64,000 bases of DNA from Burkholderiaceae bacterium (lineage in GTDB: Bacteria; Pseudomonadota; Gammaproteobacteria; Burkholderiales; Burkholderiaceae_D). Below, piece after piece: positions 39,956 through 48,900 of the stretch (position 1 is the first letter of the stretch; each line of letters begins with the position of its first letter). The stretch lies in NCBI GenBank assembly GCA_031291325.1, contig JARLJG010000016.1:44499-108498 (forward strand), in the 5' to 3' direction. The notes beneath the pieces were generated by a model that worked only from the letters and a program-made list of their open reading frames with translations, searched no databases and had not been told where the DNA came from. The position numbers and the translations under genes are program-made.

Positions 39956-41266
39956 ATGAGCGGTCCCAACTACCCCGGTTTCGATACCCTGGCGCTGCAT
40001 GCCGGCGCCGCGCCGGACCCAGCCACCGGCGCGCGCGCCACGCCGATTTACCTGACCAGCGCCTACGTGTTCAAGGATTCCGACCACGCCGCGTCGCTAT
40101 TCAACATGGAGCGCGCCGGCCATGTCTACTCGCGCATTTCCAACCCGACCAATGCGGTGCTGGAAGAGCGCATCGCGGCACTCGAAGGCGGCGTGGCCGG
40201 CATCGCGGTGGCCAGCGGGCAAGCCGCCTTGCATCTCGGCCTGGCCACCATCGCCGGCGCCGGCTCGCACGTGGTGGCGTCGCGCGCGCTGTACGGCGGT
40301 TCGCAAAACCTGCTGGCGTATACGATGAAGCGCTTCGGCATCGAGACCACCTTCGTCGATCCGCGCGACCTCGACGCCTGGCGCGCGGCGATCCGACCCA
40401 ACACCAAGGTCTTGTTCGGCGAAACGCTGGGCAACCCCGGCCTGGACGTGTTGAACATCCCCAAGATCGCCGCCATCGCGCACGAGCATTACCTGCCGCT
40501 GATGGTCGATTCGACCTTCACCACGCCCTACCTGTTGAAACCGTTCGCGCACGGCGCCGATTTGATTTTCCATTCCGCCACCAAGTTCCTGTGCGGACAC
40601 GGCACCGCAATCGGCGGCTTGCTGGTCGACGGCGGCGCGTTCGACTGGCAGCAGGCGCACGACAAGACCGGGCATTTCGGCGAATTATGCGAGCCGTACG
40701 ACGGCTTCCACGGCATGGTGTTCGCGGAAGAATCGAGCGTCGCGCCGTTCTCGCTGCGCGCCCGGCGCGAAGGCTTGCGCGACTTCGGCGCGGCAATGAG
40801 TCCGCACAACGCGTTCGCCATCCTGCAAGGGGTGGAAACGCTGGCGCTGCGCATGGAAAAGCATGTCGCCAATACGCGCAAGGTGGTCGAATTCCTGGTC
40901 GCGCACGCGGCGGTGGAATCGGTTTCCTATCCCGAACTGGTCTCGCACCCGGATCACGCGTTGGCGAAGTCGCTGTTGCCCAAGGGCTGCGGCGCAGTAT
41001 TCTCGTTCAACATCAAGGGCAATCGCGCAGCCGGACGACGCTTCGTCGAATCGCTGGCCGTGTTCTCGCATCTGGCCAATGTCGGCGACGCCAAGTCGCT
41101 GGTGATTCACCCAGCCTCGACCACCCATTTCCGCGTGCCGCCCGAGCAACTGGCCGCCGCTGGCCTGACCGAAGGCACGATGCGGCTGTCGGTCGGCTTG
41201 GAAGACGTGGACGACTTGATCGAAGATTTAGGGCGCGGCTTGAAAGCCTCGCAAAAGGGAGCCTGA
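39956..41266 (+). CDS. O-acetyl/O-succinyl-homoserine sulfhydrylase family PLP enzyme
   Basis: GFDTLALHAGAAPDPATGARATPIYLTSAYVFKDSDHAASLFNMERAGHVYSRISNPTNAVLEERIAALEGGVAGIAVASGQAA...IFHSATKFLCGHGTAIGG. Confidence 0.93.
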   Translation: MSGPNYPGFDTLALHAGAAPDPATGARATPIYLTSAYVFKDSDHAASLFNMERAGHVYSRISNPTNAVLEERIAALEGGVAGIAVASGQAALHLGLATIAGAGSHVVASRALYGGSQNLLAYTMKRFGIETTFVDPRDLDAWRAAIRPNTKVLFGETLGNPGLDVLNIPKIAAIAHEHYLPLMVDSTFTTPYLLKPFAHGADLIFHSATKFLCGHGTAIGGLLVDGGAFDWQQAHDKTGHFGELCEPYDGFHGMVFAEESSVAPFSLRARREGLRDFGAAMSPHNAFAILQGVETLALRMEKHVANTRKVVEFLVAHAAVESVSYPELVSHPDHALAKSLLPKGCGAVFSFNIKGNRAAGRRFVESLAVFSHLANVGDAKSLVIHPASTTHFRVPPEQLAAAGLTEGTMRLSVGLEDVDDLIEDLGRGLKASQKGA

Positions 41267-41267
41267 C

Positions 41268-42074
41268 ATGCTGTTGAAAATCGACGGCCACGATGCCTAT
41301 TGCTATACCGGCGGCAAGCCTTTCGACGCCGCCTTGCCGACCGTGGTCTTCATCCACGGCGCGCAAAACGATCATTCGGTCTGGATCTTGCAGACCCGCT
41401 ATTTCGCCCACCACGGATTCAGTGTGCTGGCAGTCGACTTGCCCGGTCATGGCCGCAGCCAAGGGCCGGCGCTGACCTCGGTCGAAGCGATGACCGGCTG
41501 GCTGTTGCGCGTGCTCGATGCGGCCGGCGTGCAGTCAGCCAGCCTGATCGGCCACAGCATGGGGTCACTGATTGCCTTGGAGACGCAGGCCAGGGCGCCG
41601 GCGCGCGTCGCCAAGCTGGCGCTGGTCGGCACCGCCTATCCGATGAAAGTGTCGGACACGCTGCTCAACGCGGCCTTGAACGACGAACAGAGCGCCATCG
41701 ACATGGTCAACATCTGGTCGCACTCGTCGATTACGCAAAAGCCATCTTTCCCCGGCCCCGGCTTTTACGTGACCGGCGGCGCGCAACGCCTGATGCAGCA
41801 TATCTCGCGCCACAGCGACGAAAAGGTCTTTTACATCGACTTCTCCGCCTGCAACGCCTACGCCAACGGCGAAGCGGCAGCGCAACAAGTCACCTGCCCT
41901 ACCCTGTTCCTATTGGGAAAACGCGACATGATGACCCCACCCAAGGCCACCGCGACCTTGACCAAGGCCATCCCCGCCGCCAAGATCGTGCAGTTGGAAA
42001 ACTGCGGGCACGATTTGATGGGGGAACAGCCGGATGCGGTGTTGGACAACCTGTTTGGATTTGTGGGGCGATGA
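41268..42074 (+). CDS. alpha/beta hydrolase
   Basis: VVFIHGAQNDHSVW; SLIGHSMGSLIALETQAR; directly downstream of the sulfhydrylase. Confidence 0.92.
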   Translation: MLLKIDGHDAYCYTGGKPFDAALPTVVFIHGAQNDHSVWILQTRYFAHHGFSVLAVDLPGHGRSQGPALTSVEAMTGWLLRVLDAAGVQSASLIGHSMGSLIALETQARAPARVAKLALVGTAYPMKVSDTLLNAALNDEQSAIDMVNIWSHSSITQKPSFPGPGFYVTGGAQRLMQHISRHSDEKVFYIDFSACNAYANGEAAAQQVTCPTLFLLGKRDMMTPPKATATLTKAIPAAKIVQLENCGHDLMGEQPDAVLDNLFGFVGR

Positions 42075-42095
42075 GGAAAAGGATCAAGCGCCCGC

Positions 42096-42926
42096 TCAAC
42101 TCAACGACACCAACTTCGCCACGCCGAGCAGCGGCCATTCCAATAGCCGCCTGAATGGCTCGAACATCGGAATTGGCCTTAGCAGCATCTTGACCGCGAC
42201 TGCATGCGGGTAGTCGCGGCGCGATTGAACCTTGACCGCCTTGTGATAGCGCTGCCAGTCGGCTTCTTGAAACGGTCGTTCGGGATGGCGCGCTGCGTAC
42301 ACGTGCTTGAAGGCGAGATACGCATCCTGCCCGCCGATATCCCGCATGCGGCGCCAGATGGCGGCGGCGACGGCGCCGAAGCCATGCTTTTCGACCGCAT
42401 TGTAGATCGAAAAATAACGCCGAAAATGCGCGTAGTGCGCAGACTCGTCCGCCGCGATATTGCCGATCATCTGCCGCAGCACCGGCTCGCGCACGTAATT
42501 GTAGATCGCGCGATACATGGTCGTGGTGCCGGTCTCGACGACGCAACGCCCCATCAGTTCCAGGGCCCGCTGCGGCTCCAATTGTTCGACCAGGCAGAAC
42601 GAACTGTATTCCTGCCAGAAGGCGGCGTGGGCCGCATCCCAGTCGAACTCCGGCCAGACCTTGTTGACGTATGCCTTCAGTGCGCGTCCGTGCTGCACCT
42701 CTTCCTCTTGCCACGACTCCTTCAGCCAGGTCGTCACCTCGGCATTGCCGCCAAAATGCGCGATCAGGTTGGCGCTGTATTTATCGGCAAGGATTTCCAC
42801 GAACGAGGCCGAGGCCAGCATGTGGAACAAGAATTCGTTGTCATGCACCGCCTCGGGGTCGACCAGGTCGAAATCGATATCCTCGATCCGCCAGCGCAAG
42901 CGGCTGCTATTTTCCATTTCGGACAT
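42096..42926 (-). CDS. ferritin-like di-iron protein (acyl-ACP desaturase-like fold)
   Basis: Carboxylate/His motifs WQEEEVQHGRALKAY and ADESAHYAHFRRYF in an all-helical protein. Confidence 0.72.
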   Translation of the reverse strand: MSEMENSSRLRWRIEDIDFDLVDPEAVHDNEFLFHMLASASFVEILADKYSANLIAHFGGNAEVTTWLKESWQEEEVQHGRALKAYVNKVWPEFDWDAAHAAFWQEYSSFCLVEQLEPQRALELMGRCVVETGTTTMYRAIYNYVREPVLRQMIGNIAADESAHYAHFRRYFSIYNAVEKHGFGAVAAAIWRRMRDIGGQDAYLAFKHVYAARHPERPFQEADWQRYHKAVKVQSRRDYPHAVAVKMLLRPIPMFEPFRRLLEWPLLGVAKLVSLS

Positions 42927-43336
42927 CCGGCATTCCTCCTAGTAATAGCAATTTATTAATAGTAAGTGTACCGCAGTCTATGCGTCTGTGCGCAGACACA
43001 CATTTTCGAGGCCGAATTGAGGTTGGAAAAGGCAATTGGCGTCGACCCAGGTTGCAACCGACACGATACAAATTGGGACATGCATCGCAACGCCTGTTCG
43101 AAAAAGGCACAGTCAGGGCATCATCCCCCTCAAGAATGCGGCCTTTTGAAAGCTGTCCAAGCGCTGGCGCCATTCCCCACTCTTGCGTATTGCACGATGT
43201 TACGACCAAATGCGGCTGGCACAGTATGTGCTGAACGCTCCGTGCGTTACGAACATGCCTGTCGATCGGCGCGTCGCCGTTGCATCCGCGATGTGGGCGA
43301 TCGACCAGGAATGCCGGTGGTGAACGCGATCCGGTA

Positions 43337-44020
43337 ATGGAGGAGCAATTGAACATTTGCGATAACAACGGTAACGGCCAGAAAATATCGCCCGGCTGGT
43401 GGCGCACGACGGGACGGCAGCGGGCGGCGATCCTGCTCGGATGCGCCGGATGGGCCATGAGCGGCTTGGTTGTGGCCCAAAGCGACGACGCGGACAAAGC
43501 GAAGACGATTGTTGCGACCGTCTGTTCCGCATGCCATGGAATGGATGGCAACAGCACGGTGGCGACGTTTCCGAAACTGGCCGGACGCCAACCCGAGTAT
43601 GTGGCGCGCGAGTTGAGAGAGTTCAGCTCCGGCAAGCGCAAGAGCGACATCATGGCGCCCATTGTCGCCACCATCGACCCGGACGATTTCAAGGCGCTGG
43701 GCCAGTATTTCAGCGCGCAGAAACCGACCTCGGAGCCGGTGCTCGACCAGAAGGCCGCCGATGCCGGCAAGAAGCAGTTTCTGGAGGGCGACGAGGCGCA
43801 CGGCGTGCCGTCCTGCGACGCCTGCCACAACACCGATGCCAGCGGCAGCAAGCGCGCGCCGCGATTGGCCGGCCAGCATCGGCAATACCTGATCGATCAG
43901 TTGCATAATTTCCAGAACGACGTGCGCAACTACGAATCGGCGCGTGTCATGCGCGAAGTGGCCAAGCGCCTGAACGACGATCAGATCAAGGCCTTGGCGG
44001 AATATATAACCGGCCTATGA
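43337..44020 (+). CDS. dihaem cytochrome c
   Basis: Two CXXCH motifs: CSACHGMDG and CDACHNTD. Confidence 0.9.
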   Translation: MEEQLNICDNNGNGQKISPGWWRTTGRQRAAILLGCAGWAMSGLVVAQSDDADKAKTIVATVCSACHGMDGNSTVATFPKLAGRQPEYVARELREFSSGKRKSDIMAPIVATIDPDDFKALGQYFSAQKPTSEPVLDQKAADAGKKQFLEGDEAHGVPSCDACHNTDASGSKRAPRLAGQHRQYLIDQLHNFQNDVRNYESARVMREVAKRLNDDQIKALAEYITGL

Positions 44021-44049
44021 GGCGGCATGGCATCGACAGGGGAAATATC

Positions 44050-44730
44050 GTGAAGCAAATGATGAAAGCAGCGTTGGTCGTTTTTTTGTGGCCGCTCAGC
44101 GTATTGGCGCAAGATGTAACGCCGGTCAAGGCCGGCGGTGGCGAACACGCATGGAACGAACTTTCCGGCGAAAAATTGGCCGCTCTCAAACGCAAGGGCG
44201 ATGTCGCAAACGGCGAAGAGGCCTTCAGGCTGTGCAAAGGCTGCCACAAAAACGGCGCGGCGGGCAGCACCAGCGGACTGTATCCGCGCCTGGCCGGACA
44301 GCACGCGACGGTGCTGATTGAACAGATGGCCGATATACGCTCCGGCAAGCGCCAGAATCCCACGATGCAGCCGTTTATCGGCAATCATGTGCTGACGACG
44401 CAAGACATGAGCGACATCGCCGCCTACCTGCAGACGTTGCCGATTCCGCCCAATCTGGGCAAGGGCGCGGGAAAAATGCTGGCGCGCGGCAAGGAGCTCT
44501 ATGCGCGGGATTGCGCGACCTGCCACGGCGACAAAGGCCAAGGCGATGCGGAGAAGTTCTACCCGCTGGTGGCCGGGCAGCATTTCAAATACCTGTTGCG
44601 CGAAGAAACATTCATCCGCAGCGAAAGCCGTGGCAACGCCAACCCCGACATGGTGAAGGTGATCAAACTCTACAACGACGACGATCTCGACGCGGTGGCG
44701 GATTACATTTCCCGGCTGCCGCCGCCTTGA
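44050..44730 (+). CDS. dihaem cytochrome c
   Basis: GTG start with SD-like GGGGAAA; signal VKQMMKAALVVFLWPLSVLAQ; CKGCHKNG and CATCHGD. Confidence 0.9.
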   Translation: MKQMMKAALVVFLWPLSVLAQDVTPVKAGGGEHAWNELSGEKLAALKRKGDVANGEEAFRLCKGCHKNGAAGSTSGLYPRLAGQHATVLIEQMADIRSGKRQNPTMQPFIGNHVLTTQDMSDIAAYLQTLPIPPNLGKGAGKMLARGKELYARDCATCHGDKGQGDAEKFYPLVAGQHFKYLLREETFIRSESRGNANPDMVKVIKLYNDDDLDAVADYISRLPPP

Positions 44731-44862
44731 TTGGTCGCGCAATCAAGGGGGCCGGGCAACATGCCTGATTTTTTCACCGACAAATCCGATGCGCGGCCCG
44801 GCGCCGCCGATATCGCGCGCTTCGTTCGGCGGCGAAGACGCGCCTTTTCGCCATCGATTCCC

Positions 44863-46155
44863 TCAACCGTTTTGCAAGCGATGAAAAATCGCATCGTACG
44901 GCCCGATATGCGTCGGCGATTTCCACGTGGCGTCGCGCAGGCTGGCTTGTATCTGGTTCTCGACCCCCAGCAGCACCGCGAAGATCGCCATGCGCACCGG
45001 GATGCCGTTGTCGGTTTGGCGGAAGATGGCCAGGCGCGGATCGCGGTTCAGGTCGGTGCTTAAATCGTTGGCGCCGGCGCGGCTGTCGCGCGGCAGCGGA
45101 TGCATGACGAAGGTGTCCGGGTTGCAGGCGCTGTCGAGCATTTCCAGATTGACTTGCAGATCGGTGCTGTAGCCTTCGATCTCTTCGCCGGAAAAACGCT
45201 CTTTCTGGATGCGCGTCGCGTACAACACGTCGACGTCCTGCAAACCGCTGCGCAGCGATTGCGACTGCACGATGGTGTGGCCGCGACTGGCCACCAGGTC
45301 GAGGATGCCGGCGGGCATTTCCAGCGCAGTCGGCGCCACCAGCGTGAATTTGATGCCGCGAAACAGCGACAGCAACTTGATCAGCGAATGCACGGTGCGG
45401 CCATACTTGAGGTCGCCGACCAGCGCGATGTGGGCGCCGTCGATTTGCTTGTCCAGTCGGGCGAATTCCTTGCGGATCGTGTACAGGTCGAGCAAGGCCT
45501 GGCTCGGATGTTCGCCGGGGCCGTCGCCGCCGTTGATGACCGGGATATTGGTGGCGTCGGCAAATTCTGCGACCGAGCCTTTGTCCGGGTGGCGCACCAC
45601 CATCGCGTCGACGTAGCCGCTCATCACGCGGCTGGTGTCGTAGATCGATTCGCCCTTGGCCATCGACGAGAAGGTGAAGCCTGTCGTGTCGCACACCGAG
45701 CCGCCCAGGCGGCAAAACGCGGTGCCGAAGCTGACGCGGGTGCGCGTGCTGGCTTCAAAAAATAGATTGCCCAGCACCGCGCCTTCCAGCACGCGCGTGA
45801 CCTTTTGGCGGCGCGCGATCGGCTCCATCGTTTCCGCGATTGCCAGCAATTCCTCGACCGATTCGCGGTTGAATTGCTCGACTGAAATCAGTTGCGGCTT
45901 GCCGTTGTACGACATCCGGCTTGCCAAATCAGTATGTGCGCTTTGCGTATATTTTTGATTCCGTGCGTCTTGCTGCAAAATCTCTTGAATGAATTTTTCC
46001 ACCACGCTCGGCATCGCCCGGAATTCGTTCGAATTCTCAGGCAGCAACCAAGTATCGAGAGTCCTGCGCTTGATCGCCAAGCGTTCGGCAAACACATCGC
46101 GGGTCATGTTGAGGCTCTGCATCGCATCGCGCAGCAGGGTTTGTTGGGTCGTCAT
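44863..46155 (-). CDS. aspartate carbamoyltransferase with N-terminal HTH-like extension
   Basis: ATCase motifs EASTRTRVSFGTAF, SSMAKGESIYDT, GDGPGEHPSQALLDLYTI, VGDLKYGRTVHSL, VMHPLPRDSRAG, GIPVRMA; N-terminal TRDVFAERLAIKRRTLDTWLLPENSNEFRAMPSVVEKFIQEIL resembles an HTH. Confidence 0.92.
   Translation of the reverse strand: MTTQQTLLRDAMQSLNMTRDVFAERLAIKRRTLDTWLLPENSNEFRAMPSVVEKFIQEILQQDARNQKYTQSAHTDLASRMSYNGKPQLISVEQFNRESVEELLAIAETMEPIARRQKVTRVLEGAVLGNLFFEASTRTRVSFGTAFCRLGGSVCDTTGFTFSSMAKGESIYDTSRVMSGYVDAMVVRHPDKGSVAEFADATNIPVINGGDGPGEHPSQALLDLYTIRKEFARLDKQIDGAHIALVGDLKYGRTVHSLIKLLSLFRGIKFTLVAPTALEMPAGILDLVASRGHTIVQSQSLRSGLQDVDVLYATRIQKERFSGEEIEGYSTDLQVNLEMLDSACNPDTFVMHPLPRDSRAGANDLSTDLNRDPRLAIFRQTDNGIPVRMAIFAVLLGVENQIQASLRDATWKSPTHIGPYDAIFHRLQNG
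45937..45953. promoter_or_regulatory. operator-like motif copy B (inside the ATCase gene)
   Basis: TGCGCTTTGCGTATATT, 16/17 identical to copy A; lies at the end of the HTH-coding part. Confidence 0.5.
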
Positions 46156-46180
46156 GGCGGGATTCCTTTCGGTTGAAATA

Positions 46181-46197
46181 TGCGCTGTGCGTATATT
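46181..46197. promoter_or_regulatory. operator-like motif copy A (upstream of the ATCase gene)
   Basis: TGCGCTGTGCGTATATT, part of the imperfect palindrome ATATGCGC-TGT-GCGTATAT just upstream of the SD. Confidence 0.55.
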
Positions 46198-46289
46198 AAT
46201 CCAAAATGCGCTTGACGACCAACACTATTTTATTAGCCTTTGAAATGATTCAATTCCATGCCTCGCATACCCTTCACGGGTATATTTGC

Positions 46290-46928
46290 CTAATTCTGCC
46301 TGGCAAAAACCAGTTTGATGCCCAAGCCGACGAACAGGCATCCGGTCATGCGGTTGAGGATATTGGCCAGCCTGGCATTGCCCTTCAAGCGGGCGCCGGC
46401 GGTCGCTGCCGACCATGCAAGAAAATTACACCACAACATGCCGTTGAAATCGAAAATCGCGCCAAGCGCGACGAACGCCAGCGGCTTGTCGGGCGCCGCC
46501 GGATCGATGAATTGCGGCACGAATGCCAGAAAGAACAAGGCGACTTTCGGATTCAACAGATTCGTCAAGAAGCCCTGCGTATATATCTGCCGCAGCGTTG
46601 CTGGCGCAATGCGTTGCACCGGGCCATTCGCCGGCGAACCGGAACGACTGCGCAGCAACGAGACGCCGACATACAGCAGATAGCCTGCGCCGAGCAGTTT
46701 GACCACGGTAAAGGCCGCCGCCGAAGTTGCAAGGATGGCCGACAAACCGAACGCCGCCGCCAGCACATGCACCAGCGTGCCGCTGCCGACGCCGAATGCG
46801 GCGGTGGCGCCGGCGCGCCAGCCCTGCGAGGCACTGCGACCGACGATGTAGAGCGAGTCGGGGCCGGGCGTGATGTTGAGCAGCAAGCCGGACAGGACGA
46901 ATAGCGCCAGATCGTGGATACCAAGCAT
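46290..46928 (-). CDS. LysE-family amino-acid exporter
   Basis: LALFVLSGLLLNITPGPDSLYIVGRSASQGWRAGATAAFGVGSGTLVHVLAAAFGLSAI. Confidence 0.92.
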   Translation of the reverse strand: MLGIHDLALFVLSGLLLNITPGPDSLYIVGRSASQGWRAGATAAFGVGSGTLVHVLAAAFGLSAILATSAAAFTVVKLLGAGYLLYVGVSLLRSRSGSPANGPVQRIAPATLRQIYTQGFLTNLLNPKVALFFLAFVPQFIDPAAPDKPLAFVALGAIFDFNGMLWCNFLAWSAATAGARLKGNARLANILNRMTGCLFVGLGIKLVFARQN

Positions 46929-46947
46929 CGCCACTGTCCCCGACGAA

Positions 46948-47493
46948 TTAAAAGATCTTGAATTTGAATTGGAACGACAAGGCGCCATACAGCCTGTTTT
47001 GATAGCTGGGCACAAACGACAGGTTGAGGCCGACGCGCCCGTAATCGTAGCTGGCGACGGGAATCGCCGCCAGGAACCAACTACCGTTTTTCATTTTCGG
47101 GTAGCCGTCGAACGCGCCGATCGCTGCGCCCAAACGCACATCGCCGATGGCAAACGGCTGGTAATAGCCGCCGACATACTTTGAACTGACGCGGTCGCTA
47201 TTGCGAAATTCACCGGCGGTCAGCGAAGCCACGGTCGAAAATCGGTATTCCACGCCCGGGCCGAAGTTGTCGCCGTTGAGATTCAGATCGCGCTGCCAAT
47301 GATAGGAGAGGAATCCGGGATTGACCCACAGTTCGCTGATCGGCTGCGAATCGATCATGTGAAACAAGTCGCCAGAGGCAGCCGGCGCGGCCGGCGCGCC
47401 GGTGTCGGACTCGGCATGCGCGGCAGTGCACGACAAGCCGGCCAAAATCATTCCCGCTTGCGCCAGGCGCATCCATTGCTGCAATTTTCGCAT
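46948..47493 (-). CDS. outer-membrane beta-barrel-like secreted protein (distantly PagP-like?)
   Basis: Signal peptide LAQAGMILAGLSCTAAHA; C-terminus AAIPVASYDYGRVGLNLSFVPSYQNRLYGALSFQFKFKIF typical of a barrel ending in F. Confidence 0.5.
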   Translation of the reverse strand: MRKLQQWMRLAQAGMILAGLSCTAAHAESDTGAPAAPAASGDLFHMIDSQPISELWVNPGFLSYHWQRDLNLNGDNFGPGVEYRFSTVASLTAGEFRNSDRVSSKYVGGYYQPFAIGDVRLGAAIGAFDGYPKMKNGSWFLAAIPVASYDYGRVGLNLSFVPSYQNRLYGALSFQFKFKIF

Positions 47494-47544
47494 TTGGTAT
47501 ATTTCCATATTAAATTGTCGCAAAATATTGCAAATCATTGCAAA

Positions 47545-47907
47545 TTATTGCGAAACGGTGATCTTGTCGATGAAATACTCGGTGTCGCCGAAGCAGGAGC
47601 CCGGTATGCCTTTATGCTGGCTGTAACTCAGCACGACCCGCTTGCCGGCATTGGCTGAAAGCTGCGCGGCAACCGCATCGTCGCGCACGGTAAATTCGAA
47701 TTTTTCCGGCACCACGCCCGGCAAGGTTGTCAACAACAACTCGCCTTCCCAGGTCTTGCAGATCCAGCCTTTTCTGGAAAATTTCTGCACATAGCCGGCG
47801 CGCTCGCCGTCCGAATACGACCATGTCAAAACCAGCCAGACATACGCCGCAAACAAGAGTGCGAGAAGCAGCAAGATGGCGCAAGCGACAACGGTAAACC
47901 GTTTCAT
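47545..47907 (-). CDS. single-TM hypothetical protein
   Basis: MKRFTVVACAILLLLALLFAAYVWLVLTWSYSDGERAGYVQKFSRKGWICKTWEGELLL; start placed at ATG 47907. Confidence 0.65.
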   Translation of the reverse strand: MKRFTVVACAILLLLALLFAAYVWLVLTWSYSDGERAGYVQKFSRKGWICKTWEGELLLTTLPGVVPEKFEFTVRDDAVAAQLSANAGKRVVLSYSQHKGIPGSCFGDTEYFIDKITVSQ

Positions 47908-47984
47908 GTTCGTCACGCGATTCTCCCTTAATCTAGGTTGAATAGGCTGAGCAGGCTGAGTAAAGCGCAGCGCAAACGATGCCC

Positions 47985-48314
47985 CTATTGCATCAACTGG
48001 CGTATCGCTTTCACCGTCGCCTCGTTTTTTTGATCGAATTGAAAGCCGACCCGAAACCCGGAAGTGCCGACGCAAGTGCAATACGTCGATTTGGCCGTCA
48101 CATTGATGTTAACGATTTTTCCGCCAACCGGAGCGTCGAACGCGATCGCACATTGCTGCGGAACGGTAAACGGTTCGTCCAGCATTATGCTGATACCGCC
48201 CATCGAAATATCGATGGTGCGTCCTTTGATCTGCCTGGCGTCATTCAATGCGATTCTGGCGGCGCAACGCAATACTTTACGGGCCTCGGTGCGCAAATCC
48301 TTCGGTGCTGTCAT
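47985..48314 (-). CDS. PilZ-domain protein
   Basis: RTEARKVLRCAARIALNDARQIKGRTIDISMGGISIML. Confidence 0.85.
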   Translation of the reverse strand: MTAPKDLRTEARKVLRCAARIALNDARQIKGRTIDISMGGISIMLDEPFTVPQQCAIAFDAPVGGKIVNINVTAKSTYCTCVGTSGFRVGFQFDQKNEATVKAIRQLMQ

Positions 48315-48412
48315 CTCTCAACATTCTCTTTAGACATGACGAGACGACCACCGTCGACGACAAAAATCGCGATGGTCGACTCGGGCAATTTCTTATCCCT
48401 GCAATCCGGCTG

Positions 48413-48682
48413 TCATATTCCCAGACTCGCCAGCATGTCGGTCAATTCGCGCAACAACGGCTCCAGACGAGGGTGCTTGGCGGCAAATCTGGCCGAAATC
48501 GATTGCGCCTGGCTCGCCAATCCATCGGCGTCGGACTTTTCGGCGGTTTGCTTGACCAGCAGCGCACGAATATCGGAATCGAGCACCTGCAATAGCCGCG
48601 CCAACTCGGCATCGGGCGACTCCGCGTCTTCCAACGTCAGGTGCAATTCCTTTAACTTCTCTTTCAGTGCGTCCATGCTCAT
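48413..48682 (-). CDS. DUF4404-like small protein
   Basis: LKEKLKELHLTLEDAESPDAELARLLQVLDSDIRALL. Confidence 0.65.
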   Translation of the reverse strand: MSMDALKEKLKELHLTLEDAESPDAELARLLQVLDSDIRALLVKQTAEKSDADGLASQAQSISARFAAKHPRLEPLLRELTDMLASLGI

Positions 48683-48900
48683 ATTTTACCTCGGATCGGT
48701 GGCGGCTCTACGCGATGCGTAACTTTCCGCTAATGATAACAGGCAGCAGAGGGCCACGCACCTAATCCATCGCGTCAAACGTACGGAAAACCGCAAACCG
48801 GGAAAACTGCCGCCCCATCCGAAGAAAAAGCTTGCAGAACACATAAGTGATTATAATTCATGGCACCTGTTTGGCCCGATCGACGAAAAAGGATTCACCG

